Below are positions 1 through 9,377 of a stretch of 64,000 nucleotides of DNA, piece after piece. Location: the NCBI GenBank assembly GCA_022575985.1, contig JAKSXM010000007.1:10046501-10110500 (forward strand). Direction: 5' to 3'. The notes below the pieces were generated by a model, which did not search any database, had not been told where the DNA came from, and was given only the letters and a program-made list of their open reading frames with translations. Numbering within the stretch: position 1 is the stretch's first letter; each line of letters starts with the position of its first letter. Made by a program: the position numbers and the translations under genes. The DNA is from Anagrus nilaparvatae. Lineage: Eukaryota; Arthropoda; Insecta; Hymenoptera; Mymaridae.

Positions 1-1002
1 GTTACAATACAATTTTTTAATTTTATAATTTGTAATTATCACCTTACTAGATTAGTCGAAGCGCCACCAATGTATTTCGTAACCCACTTTTTTTTTTAGG
101 TCCATGGATAAAAATAGGTGTATTATGTGTTTTTTGACCTGCTAAATCCGAATCCGGGGTCTATTTTGGCTTAAAAGTGGCAGATTAATTGTTAATAACA
201 AATTATTGCAAAATTAGCCCAAAATTTTGCAAAATCGAGTTGTAAATGTTAACAAGTTTCAAAAATTTATGAGTTTAGCAAAACTATCTGATATAATTTA
301 ACTTAAAATATTAAAATTTTTAATATTTAACACTTTAGATTAATTATTTAAACAATTTTAAATTATTTAAACAATATGTAAATGTTATTAATTACTTTTA
401 TGGGTCAAAACTGAGTGCGGCACTAAGTTACATGTATTTTTTTATATCCTGAATACGAATTTAAAGCTCAATTTCGATAAAAACTATACAAGCAATTGTT
501 TAAAATTGTTTAAACAGTTTTTAATTGTTTAAACAATTTTAAAATGTTAATAATTACTTTTTTGGGTCAAAACTGAGTGCGACACCAAGTTACGCGTATT
601 TTTTGATACGCTGGATACGAATTTATAGCTCAATTTCGGTAAAAATTATACAGGCAATTGTTTAAACAATTTTTAATTGTTTAAATAGTATGTAAATGCA
701 AATTACTTTTTTGGATTTCGACTGAGTGCGACACCAATTTACATGTATTTTTTTATACCTTTGATACGAACTTAAAGCTGAATTTCGATAAAAATTATTT
801 AAGCAATTTTTTAAACAATTTGTGAATGCTAATTACTTTTTTGGGATTAAATTAAGTGCGATACTGAATTATATGTATTTTTTCATATCCTGCGAATATC
901 AATTTTAAAGAAAATTGTTTTGGCGATTTTTTAAACAATTAAAAGTTGTTTGAACAAAATATTATAAATTTTGTCATTGTATTTTTCTACTCCTGTTTTT
1001 AA

Positions 1003-2288
1003 CCTTTAGCCAGCAGTAGGGGTCAAGCGGACCCCAATCACTTTTTAAATTAATTTTTTGAACATTTAGAGCGCAATTAGGGACTAGTGCTGCCATCTTA
1101 CATTAGTTGAATATTTTATATTAAGGATGATACGTTCGGATTAATTTTAAAAGCGTTAGTTTGCTTGTGGCTCTCCAGCAAAGTTGATCTGGAAGTTTTT
1201 GGGGTCCGCAATCCCCCACTGTGCCGAATACGTTGTTTTTGTTTTTTATTTTTTTTTATTAAATTTGATTGAAATATCAACTACAAGTATCAGGGATGAC
1301 TAAAAGCCAGAAATTATACACTTTTATAACAAAACAAAGGGTGGAACTGATATGTTTAATAAATTTTGCCACGCTTTTAGTACTTCTCTTTAGTACGAGT
1401 CTTTTTTGGTGTGCTGGACCAAGCGATAGTCAATGCAAGCTAAAAAAGAAAGGTAATCCAGCAAAAGTTTCTGCACAATATATTCTTAAAAAAATAATTT
1501 TTTACTTACAATTAGTAAAAGATATTTTAGCAGAACGCAATCAATTACCAAGTCTGCGTAAAGACCTAAACCATATTTTTATGGTACCCAAGCTATTTTA
1601 GGTATTGATGATAAACCAGTATCAGAAAGTGATGATTTGCAGTATTTAGAAAATAAAATAAGATATGCTCTCTGTCCAAGAATAAAGACAAAAAAAAAAA
1701 AATAGGTAGCTCATCTTGTCTTCAGCCATTGTGCAGTGAACACCGATCGATTGTGCCGAGATTGCACTGCTACTAATTAAAATATATTTATATAATTTTT
1801 TATATTTCACTAATATTTTTGTATCATTTTTGCAATAAAATTAAAAAAAAGTACAAAAAATACTTGTTTTTTTTCTTAAATTTTGTCTACATTTTTACCT
1901 AAAAAATGGCACCGTTTTTTTTCACAGATAAATACCTTTTTTTTAAGGAAGGTATAAACTTATGTATGTATCCTTAAGTTCACTCACAACTTTACGAAAA
2001 TTTACCGGAATTTTGCGAAAATACCTACATTTGCAGATTTTATGCCCTTTTTGGCAAAAAATGCCAATTATTTCACTTTTTTTCTTTAATTTTATTTTTC
2101 AGTATTTTCCGGTTAGTATATAACCACAAAAGCGATTTGGCCTTATTTTATAAGGTTGCAACAGCTACCAAAAAAAGGTTGGCCAAGTTTTAATAGACGG
2201 TTTGACCTTGAGACGTGATTTAGTGGCTGGGGTCCGCTAGACCCCATGTGCTGGCTATGTAATTCTCAGGAGGTGTGCTGGCTAAAGG
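1003..2288 (+). mobile_element. piggyBac-like element, internally deleted, TTAA target duplications
   Basis: A perfect 13-bp terminal inverted repeat CCTTTAGCCAGCA (1003-1015) pairs with TGCTGGCTAAAGG (2276-2288). Both are bordered by TTAA (999-1002 and 2289-2292), the hallmark target-site duplication of the piggyBac superfamily. Subterminal inverted motifs are also present (ggggtcaagcggacccc near 1019-1035, ggggtccgctagacccc near 2230-2246). At 1286 bp it is shorter than an autonomous piggyBac (about 2.3 kb or more). It still carries the decayed 3' end of a transposase gene, so it is best read as a deletion derivative. It sits in the middle of the foldback element at 84-2878. Confidence 0.9.
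1269..1775 (+). pseudogene. piggyBac transposase C-terminal remnant
   Basis: A 110-codon frame (1269-1601) and frame-shifted continuation to about 1775 resemble the end of a piggyBac transposase. First comes a segment like the post-catalytic helix region (NPAKVSAQYIL then FYLQLVKDIL). After a frame change comes a cysteine-rich tail: ALCPRIKTKKK, then after another frame disturbance SSSCLQPLCSEHRSIV. The C-x2-C ... C-x4-C-x2-H pattern is typical of the piggyBac C-terminal cysteine-rich domain that binds the terminal repeats. The DDD catalytic core is absent. The family match rests on pattern recognition only, supported by the TTAA ends around it. Confidence 0.65.
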
Positions 2289-2880
2289 TTAATATACATC
2301 AACGTTTATTTATTGACATGATTTTGTTATTTAATTTTTTTACAAAACGAAAATATTCAGCTTTAAATTCGTATCCAGCGTATCAAAAAATACACTTAAC
2401 TTGGTGTCGCACTCAGTTTTGACCCAAAAAAGTAATTATTAACATTTTCAAATTGTTTAAACAATCGCCTGTATAGTTTTTATCGAAATTGAGCTTTAAA
2501 TTCGTATTCAGGGTATAAAAAAATACATTTGACTTAGTGCCGCACTCAGTTTTGACCCATAAAAGTAATTATTAACATATACAAATTGTTTATACAATAT
2601 GAAATTGTTTAAATAATTAATCTAAAGTGTTAAATATTAAAAATTTTAGTACTCTAATTTAAATTATATCAGAATGTTTTGCTTAACTCATAAATTTTTG
2701 AAGCTTGTTAACATTTACAACTCGATTTTGCTAAATTTTGGGCTAATTTTGCAATAATTTGTTAATAACAATTAATCTGCCACTTTTAGGACAAAATAGA
2801 CCCCGGATTCGGATTTAGCAGGTTGAAAAACATATAATACACCTATTTTTATCCACGGACCTAAAAAAAAAAAGTAACCC

Positions 2881-3050
2881 GAATTATTCTAAGTCCCTAA
2901 ATCGATATTATTCTAACTATCATTAGACCCCCCACCTTAAACACGATAAATCTGACCCCCCCCCCTTAAATTGTACAAATTTGACCCCATCCCTTAATTT
3001 TCAAGTTCTTGATGTACCTCTCCCTATAAAAATCTTCCATGTTAAAATAT
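2881..3050. repeat. Dispersed repeat family A (aattattctaagtccctaaatc / poly-C modules), copy 1
   Basis: Contains attattctaagtccctaaat followed by runs of accccccc separated by tttga, and ends in a word like tcttccatgttaa. The same arrangement recurs at 15950, 19460, 28330 (reverse), 41150 and 57920 (reverse). It is non-coding and probably a MITE-like interspersed repeat. Confidence 0.7.
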
Positions 3051-3201
3051 TAATAATTTAAATTATCAGTAGTGTTGTTATTTTTATCGCCCATCATTTT
3101 CTAAATATATATCTATTATTTTCAATCTATTGACCAGTACTGGGCTTAGGTGGGTAAAAATTAAAAAACTTTAATTTTTTAAAAAGATGTGATGTTTATT
3201 T

Positions 3202-3248
3202 GTTAAACGTTTCGCCTGTTTTTTAAAAACACAGGCCTTTTCAATAAC
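3202..3248 (-). ncRNA. Hammerhead-ribozyme-like motif (left arm of palindrome)
   Basis: Mirror image of the motif at 3365-3411, on the minus strand: the same TTGAAAA core, GCCTGT/ACAGGC stem II and GAAACGTT cleavage segment. The two motifs face outwards from the palindrome centre. Confidence 0.5.
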
Positions 3249-3364
3249 TAAAAATAAATATATAATTTATTATTATATGAATATTCACACACCACAAATT
3301 CATTAATTTACAAACATAAAAAAATATGACAAATGTGAATATCAAAATTATATATTTATTTTTA

Positions 3365-3411
3365 GTTATTGAAAAGGCCTGTGTTTTTAAAAAACAGGCG
3401 AAACGTTTAAC
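3365..3411 (+). ncRNA. Hammerhead-ribozyme-like motif (right arm of palindrome)
   Basis: Stem I is GTTA (3365-3368) with TAAC (3408-3411). The core TTGAAAA (3369-3375) plus an extra G is followed by stem II GCCTGT/ACAGGC around an AT loop. Then comes GAAAC (3400-3404) and GTT, giving a possible cleavage after the second T (the U-H site). The canonical core would be CUGANGA. Positions equivalent to C3 and G8 are U and A here, a change that keeps a possible 3-8 base pair. Stem III would be only the self-complementary ACGT, as in minimal hammerheads thought to act as dimers. Activity is not shown. Confidence 0.55.
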
Positions 3412-3548
3412 AAATAAACACCACATCTTTTTAAAAAATTAAAGTTTTTTAATTTTTACCCACCTAAGCCCAGTACTGGTCAATAGATTGAAAATAATAG
3501 ATTTAATAATTTAATGTGTAAACTAGTGTATAGTCAGAATACTCGTTA

Positions 3549-3659
3549 GGCCATCTCTACACCAAAAAAGATTATCTTTTTTTAAAAGTAAATTTCTATA
3601 CATTTTAAAACGGAACATTATCATAAAATAAAATTATATCGTCTGGTGTAGAACGGGCC
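3549..3659. mobile_element. Small MITE, PIF/Harbinger-type (TTA duplication)
   Basis: A 111-bp element with imperfect inverted ends, GGCCATCTCTACACCA on the left and TGGTGTAGAACGGGCC on the right, flanked on both sides by TTA (3546-3548 and 3660-3662). A 3-bp TTA/TAA duplication with GGCC-starting ends fits PIF/Harbinger elements. It is non-autonomous, with no coding capacity. Confidence 0.75.
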
Positions 3660-4460
3660 TTAGTATTAACAAAGGGCATCCAATGAAATTAATTGTTAAT
3701 TATGTATAATTATTCTTATAATTTTACTTAATAGTCCTTTGGTTTTTTTAAAACTGCACTGTAAAAGATTTTATCCATGTATTTACTATCAGGATCGTAA
3801 ATTTATTATCAAAATTTCATTATCCAATTATAAAATTACTCACAAACAATAAATTAACTGCTATTTTTATTTAGCAGCTTTTTAGGTCTTAGACAATTTA
3901 TATTTTATAATAATGTAATCAGTTGATTAAAATAATTTTTCATTCAGGATAAATTTACTGTCCTGACAGTAAATACCTGGAAAAGAATATTTTATTGTGA
4001 GTAGACTCCCCTTCTAAATAAAATATTTAAAATAAATTTGTTTAATTCATGAATATTAATAAATACAAAATTAAAAAAAAGCAATATAATGAAAAAATCT
4101 GACGACGTTATTTTCGAGTAATAAATGATGTTTAATTTATTAGGCAAGGTTTTAATTCCTTAGTAGCAGCCTTTTCAAAATCTATAATAATTTATAAAAA
4201 TTAGTAAATATGATGCAAATAATTCGTACAAATTTTTTGTATTAAAACTGAATCACAAAAAAAATATTATAACATGAAAATTAGCAAGTTATTTTATTTT
4301 AAAACGAGAGCTCAGACCTCTAAAACCGATAAAAATAAATACTATTTTGTTTCATGTAGACCATTTTTAGTATTAAATTTATGATAAACAACGAAATCTA
4401 AAAATTCGCTTATGGTATACCATTTATAATTTTTTTGAAACATTTTTCTCTTTTTTGTGC
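3660..4460. other. Non-coding AT-rich stretch upstream of ionotropic receptor 1
   Basis: No gene seen. Near 3765-3990 there are inverted words (GTATTTACTATCAGGA against TCCTGACAGTAAATAC) inside a cactgtaaaa-type sequence, so a decayed hairpin MITE is likely. The block around 4250-4320 (aaaatattataacatgaaaa ... aaaacgagagctc) recurs downstream of the receptor at about 6610-6680. Confidence 0.5.
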
Positions 4461-4474
4461 AGATTGTTCAAATA

Positions 4475-6337
4475 ATGAGGATAATCCGTTTAACTTGCAT
4501 TTTACAACTTTTGGACGTTATTCAATCAAGTCCCATTAAGATCTTAACAAGCCAGATCCTAAGAGAACTGAACCCAGATCGAGTGACCTTATATTCTGAT
4601 TTCAAGATTGGAACCAACAGGATAAACCACTGCAGCTATCAACTGATTTACGAGGATCTGCTCAGCCAAGTTCCAACTGTTACAATTGATCTGAATCGAC
4701 CTGAGCCATGTCAAAAGAAATGGTTAGATGGCGTTGTTGATTATCATAAAAATATTAGTTCTCCGTTGCATGTAATTGTCTTAACGGAAGACAAAAAGGA
4801 TGAGTTATTGAGGAAATTAATATCTGCAATTTATTTTGTAATAGAATCTTTACTTTACTTGACGGAAACTAAAATTGCTCTAATACTAAATCGTTATCAA
4901 AACTCACCTGATTTAATTCAAGAAATATTTTATTATGCAAACGGTTATAAGTTCATTAATTTTGTTATTTTAGAATGCGCACCTCGAAAAAGTTTAAAAG
5001 TTATTAATCATAATTTTTTTCACGATACAACTGCGGTAACAAAATATGAAACCAATGCAATAATTAAATATTTTCCAAATAAATTCGATAAAATGGGTGG
5101 ATATATCATGAGAACTGGAGTGGAGAAAGCTCTTTGGCCAGGTTACTATAAGAATTATACTCGAAATTATTCTTACCCTAGGAATATTTATTCATTGATA
5201 TCAATGTTAAAAGCTTGGAAATGTTTCACTGAAGTGCTTAATGTAACTGCCCAAATTATTCCTATAAATCTTGATATGAGTTTGATTCAAAATTCTAATC
5301 TTCAAACTTATCTTGATGAAGTTGTTACATATGTTGATAAAAATTTGCTTAGTAGTTATCATACAAACACAGAAAAACTTATATTTCTGGTTCCGATAAT
5401 TCAAGAAGATTATGTAAGCTTTATTGAGGAATTGTTTCAATTTTTTCTTTTCTTTAGTGGACTAATAATTTTGTTTGCTTTGTCTTTTTACTGTTTGAAA
5501 TTTTCTATCAAAGAATGGTCAGTTTTTAAGGTTTACAGTTTTTTATTAGGTTTTGGAGTCGATATAAATTTTCGTCGTAACTTAAAATCGAAAGTGATGT
5601 TCTTTACTTTATTCATAGCATCTTTTTTCTTTCTTTCCGAGATTGTTTCCGATTTAACGAATATACAATTCGAAAGTACAGAAGTAGCTGTGGCTGAAAC
5701 TCTAGAAGATGTACTTGAAAAAAATATTACCGTTTTATTGGCTGGGCATAGCGCTTTTTTAAATAATGTAAAAAAAGTTTTAACAGGAAAAGCCTTAAGG
5801 GTTGCTCAGGCAGCTAAACCTTACTCTGTTAAAAAAGTTTATGATGTCAATAATGTTGTGATTTGTCTCGAGAAATTAGTTCCACATTTTTTGAATACGT
5901 ATAAACACCGTTTTCATGGAATAAAATATAAAGCACGTGAGTTAGTTCTTTACGAATTGTTAAATGCTTTTTATTTTCCAGTTAATTCTCCATTTAGAAG
6001 TAAGTTTGATAAAATTTATTTGAGAATATCTGAAGTCGGACTGGATTTAAAGTGGCGATCTGATTACGAACGCGCTAATAAAATTGATAAGCGGATCGAG
6101 AATAATAATTTTGATGATGATGCAGAAGGCGCATTGCCTTTTGTTCTTTTTTCTGTAATGTTAATGGGAATAATTCTTTCTCTGCTTGCATTATTTTTAG
6201 AATTGCTTTGGTTTTACTACTTGTCTAAGATAGATTGGATAAAGAAACTGAAAAATTTTTGGAAAAAACAAAGGAAAGTAAAGATTCGTAAAATTAAAGT
6301 TCAGCCTTGTAAAAAGATGGTTTTTGAAGTTTCATGA
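4475..6337 (+). CDS. Divergent ionotropic receptor (IR family), single coding exon
   Basis: A 620-aa ligand-gated channel-like protein related to ionotropic glutamate receptors and probably chemosensory. The start is the first ATG in frame (4475); a longer frame would need GTG. A good splice acceptor (ttttttgtgcag, ending 4462) lies just upstream, so a 5' exon or intron in the leader is possible. Features: a hydrophobic N-terminus (MRIIRLTCILQLLDVIQS, weak signal peptide), an extracellular half, TM1 at about 321-343 (FFLFFSGLIILFALSFYCL), a short pore segment, TM2 at about 372-392, a second ligand-binding half with ISEVGLDLKWRSDY, and TM3 at about 554-583 followed by a short basic tail. The order is that of insect IRs, which have no long amino-terminal domain. 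The lack of introns is typical of divergent IR lineages. Ligand unknown. It resembles the receptor at 52163. Confidence 0.85.
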   Translation: MRIIRLTCILQLLDVIQSSPIKILTSQILRELNPDRVTLYSDFKIGTNRINHCSYQLIYEDLLSQVPTVTIDLNRPEPCQKKWLDGVVDYHKNISSPLHVIVLTEDKKDELLRKLISAIYFVIESLLYLTETKIALILNRYQNSPDLIQEIFYYANGYKFINFVILECAPRKSLKVINHNFFHDTTAVTKYETNAIIKYFPNKFDKMGGYIMRTGVEKALWPGYYKNYTRNYSYPRNIYSLISMLKAWKCFTEVLNVTAQIIPINLDMSLIQNSNLQTYLDEVVTYVDKNLLSSYHTNTEKLIFLVPIIQEDYVSFIEELFQFFLFFSGLIILFALSFYCLKFSIKEWSVFKVYSFLLGFGVDINFRRNLKSKVMFFTLFIASFFFLSEIVSDLTNIQFESTEVAVAETLEDVLEKNITVLLAGHSAFLNNVKKVLTGKALRVAQAAKPYSVKKVYDVNNVVICLEKLVPHFLNTYKHRFHGIKYKARELVLYELLNAFYFPVNSPFRSKFDKIYLRISEVGLDLKWRSDYERANKIDKRIENNNFDDDAEGALPFVLFSVMLMGIILSLLALFLELLWFYYLSKIDWIKKLKNFWKKQRKVKIRKIKVQPCKKMVFEVS

Positions 6338-6339
6338 AA

Positions 6340-6910
6340 TTATTTTATTATGCAATTTTACTTTTCTGAAGATACTGAGTTTTGTGTTTAATAGCTATTT
6401 TTTAAAAAAGGGACAAAATATTGGTGAACATATCTAGGGCAAAAAAGCCTATTTTCTACCCTACGGCTTTTTTGCCGATTATATGTAAAATTATGTTTTA
6501 AATCATGGGACAAAATATGGAGTTCAACTTTTGCATGCTGTCTGCACTAGCAAAGTTAAAACCAATATTTTGTCCTTGACTTAAAAAGTATCTATTCGAC
6601 TAATAATAAATAAATTAAACACAAAATAAAATATTATGACATGAAAATGAGCATGTTATTTTATCTTAAAACGAGAGCTCCGACTTGTTTACTATGCAAT
6701 TTTAGTTTTCTGAAGATACTAGATTTTTGTGTTTAATAAATATTTTTTATACAAGGGAGAAAATATTGGCTTTGATTTTGCGAGTTCAGACAGCATGCAA
6801 AAGTTGAACCCCATATTTTGCGGCGAGATTTAAAACATAGTTTTACATATAATGGGTAAAAAGCCGTCTCCCTAGGTTATAAAATAGGCTTTTTTGCCCT
6901 AGATATGTAA
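6340..6910. repeat. Foldback repeat family C, directly 3' of receptor 1
   Basis: The block 6420-6600 (ggacaaaatattgg, gggcaaaaaagcc, gttcaacttttgcatgctgtc) is repeated in reverse complement at 6720-6908. The segment attatgcaattttacttttctgaagatac near 6350 is also repeated directly near 6689. A fragment of the family recurs at 26840-26935 inside serpin 2. It may supply the receptor's 3' end, but no clear poly(A) signal decides this. Confidence 0.7.
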
Positions 6911-7689
6911 AATAATGAAATTATAATCTTTTTTTGAATTTGTATTTCATACTTTTAATGTTAATGTTTTTTATTTTTATAAAATAATGTAGTTCAATTA
7001 TTGTGAATTCTCTGCATTTGAAAATAAGTTTGCTAAAAAATTAAAATTCACATTAAACTTGTTCTTGAAAAATGAATTTGCACAATAATTTTTTTGTCTG
7101 TAGTTTTAATAAATTATATTGTGTTATTGTTAAAACCTTCTGGACAGAAAATTAATGGGGTTCTAGAAGATCTTAAATACCCCCGTCGATTCTATGTCCA
7201 GGAATTTCTTTTTATTTAAGGACCAAAGAATGTTATCCAATTTAATTTTATTTCCCATATATAAAAATAAAAATTTTAATTTTAAAAATTTTAACATTAT
7301 AAATTTATTTTATTTTTTGATTTAGTTATTTAAAAAAAAAATGTTAACTGCGTTACAAGTAGTACTTACACAAAATTCCAAAAAAAATAACTAAACGGTG
7401 TCTAGATAAGGTGTATTAGGTGTCTACTGACGAGCCAACCTAATATACTATGGCGAAACACTGTACGTGATCATTACGTTGTAAAATTAACCATTTTCGG
7501 TTAATTAAAAAAATCATATTAAAAAAAAAAGTTCATAAAATTTAATTTTTGTATTAAAAAAGGAACCTCTTTTTTTATTAAAAATTTTACTTATCAATTT
7601 TTTTGCATAAAAGCATAAATTTAATCCGTTCAAAAAAATATTATTTTTTATAAAATTAGTTTTTTTTTCTTTTTGATGCCAACCTTAAT
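6911..7689. other. Non-coding AT-rich stretch
   Basis: No gene seen. A small imperfect hairpin lies at about 7138-7205 (CTTCTGGACAGAAAATTAA against TTCTATGTCCAGGAA, each next to a poly-G/poly-C run); it may be a MITE remnant. Confidence 0.4.
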
Positions 7690-8546
7690 TTTTTCCATGG
7701 GATTTTTAAATTACAATATCGAAGAAAAGATCATTTTCGTTGTTTTTATGTTTTTATGTGATAGGTCAAATTTCGATTTTTTGGCATATAAGCACGTTTT
7801 GAGACCCCGGGAAGCTAAAAAACCGGTTTTTAAAAAAAGTATGTATGTGTGTGTGTGTGTGCGTGTGTGTATGTGTGTGTGTATGTATGTAATTGGTGAT
7901 ATTTCACAAACATTATGGAGTTAATAAGACCTAATTTTTTTTTTCAAAAATATTTTCATCAAAAAATCTCAAACTACTTTCTTTTTTTTTAATTTGGATG
8001 TAATACCTCATTTATTTCCACGAAAGTACTTATATTTGAAAGTATGGTTTTTAATCTGTATCTTGAATCGGATACTTAATTTTTTGAAAATTTTTTTCCC
8101 AAAATTTTTTTCATGAAAAAATACAAAAAAAACTATTTTTTTTTTTTTTTGGATGCAGTACCTAATTTATTTCTATGAGAGTACTAGTTTTAGACAGTTC
8201 GTTTATAGTAATTTTTTGGATCTGATACCGAATTTTTCCAAAATTTATTTCTCAAAATTAAAAAAGTTTTTTTAAACTGCAATATTTTTTTTTTTTTGGG
8301 TGTAATACTTCATTTAATTCCATGAAAGTAATATCTTGAATAATTATTATCCGATGAATTACGTTAGATTTCATTTGAAAAAAATAGATTTAGTTAAATT
8401 CAATACATAAATTTTCTTTCAACTTTTAAACGTTAATAGAAATGAGTGCATGATTGATGGTTGTAATCGGTAATATCTGTGGCATATTGAAGTATTTAGC
8501 TCATTGTTTGAAGAACCTTAGTGCCAGCTAGTTGGCAGGGTATTTA
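7690..8546 (+). repeat. Dispersed repeat family B, copy 1 (with (GT)n tract)
   Basis: Shares ttttttggcatataagcacg, a (GT)n tract (about 7843-7885) and repeated modules containing ggatgtaatacctcatttat with the copy at 32739-34948. It ends with the same word, gtgccagctagttggcaggg (8521-8540). The short open frames here are fortuitous. It lacks the palindromic ggttcctc...gaggaacc start seen at 32739. Confidence 0.8.
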
Positions 8547-9290
8547 GTAATTTTTTATATTTTGCCTAAAAAACGATGAATGTTCGAATATTGTAAAAAG
8601 GAATTCACGCCTTTCTTCATAGTCATTTCACCCTACCACCACCCTAGGGCATTATCAGGTAAATTCGATTCAACAATTTATTGCCTCCTTATTTCGCTTT
8701 ATACATGAACTAAAGCTCTCTTCCTTCATTTGCAAGAGATTCTAGCCATCTAATTCCTTGGTTGGAACCACCAATCGCATAATACCTAATGCACACTGAA
8801 AAAAATGTTGCTATTCATTAAGTCTTGAAGTATTAGCTTTTTTTTGCTAATGTTATTATACAAATGTCATGAAAATTTTAAAATAGTAAATTTGTATGTA
8901 AAATTTTTTTTAAACTCAGTAATCATGGTACACTAATATTATTTTTACCATCATTTTTTTATTTTTCTATATTTTTATATAAAAAAAAACATTTTTTTCA
9001 ATTTAGTTTTTTATGACTTTTTTTAAATCTTATTTCTATAATTTTTTAAAAATAATAAAATTAAAAAAATAAGATTAAAATTAATTAAAATATAATAAAA
9101 ATTAAGCGCGCGAAAAATTTATCTGTATAGTTAAACGAGGCTATAATTAAACTTTTATTCAAACTTCAATGATTTTAACTGATTAATTTAATTTTAAAAA
9201 AATATTTCATGGAATAGTATAGCACGGTATTAAATTTATTTTTAATTAAATAAAACGATAATAATTTAAAAAGAGATATAAATTTACACT
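8547..9290. other. Non-coding stretch upstream of serpin 1
   Basis: AT-rich with no gene recognised. It presumably contains distal control sequence for the serpin at 9378, but I can name no specific site. Confidence 0.4.
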
Positions 9291-9299
9291 ATCATTTCA

Positions 9300-9339
9300 C
9301 TATATAAAGTCTTACAAAAACCAATTTTTACATTTTAGT
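9300..9339 (+). promoter_or_regulatory. Core promoter of serpin 1 (TATA box and initiator-like site)
   Basis: TATATAAAG lies at about 9300-9308 and a TTTAGTA initiator-like word about 30 bp downstream, 40-80 bp before the first serpin ATG. The spacing fits a focused TATA promoter. The second serpin has the same arrangement. Confidence 0.55.
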
Positions 9340-9377
9340 AAAAATCAACAAAACGAAAAAGACATCAATAAATTAAA

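Larger units (their letters stand above)
84..2878. repeat. Long inverted-repeat (foldback-type) element, outer host of a nested piggyBac
   Basis: The sequence from about 84 reappears in reverse complement ending at about 2878: both ends read cacttttttttttaggtcc-like, followed by the same block (cell 100-300 against 2690-2860). Arms are roughly 550-900 bp. The left arm contains four to five imperfect tandem modules of about 130-150 bp (near 410-540, 560-690, 710-830 and 840-950), each holding the words gggtcaaaactgagtgcg and gctcaatttcgataaaaa. The right arm keeps only about two of them. No coding capacity is visible apart from the nested piggyBac. The target-site duplication is unclear. The class (foldback or MITE-like) is inferred from structure. 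Confidence 0.75.
3111..3502. repeat. Near-perfect palindrome carrying two outward hammerhead-like motifs
   Basis: Positions 3111-3266 are reverse-complementary to 3347-3502 with very few mismatches, separated by about 80 bp. Each arm holds the same structured motif, so one points left and the other right. The arrangement looks like two pseudo-LTR fragments of a Penelope-like element in inverted orientation, but no coding part is present. The Penelope assignment is inference from the hammerhead-like motif. Confidence 0.85.

Noticed and set aside
7673..7924. Open frame with a CVCVRVCMCV stretch
   Set aside because: It is translation of the (GT)n tract in repeat family B; the same holds for 32739-32924 and its reverse frame.
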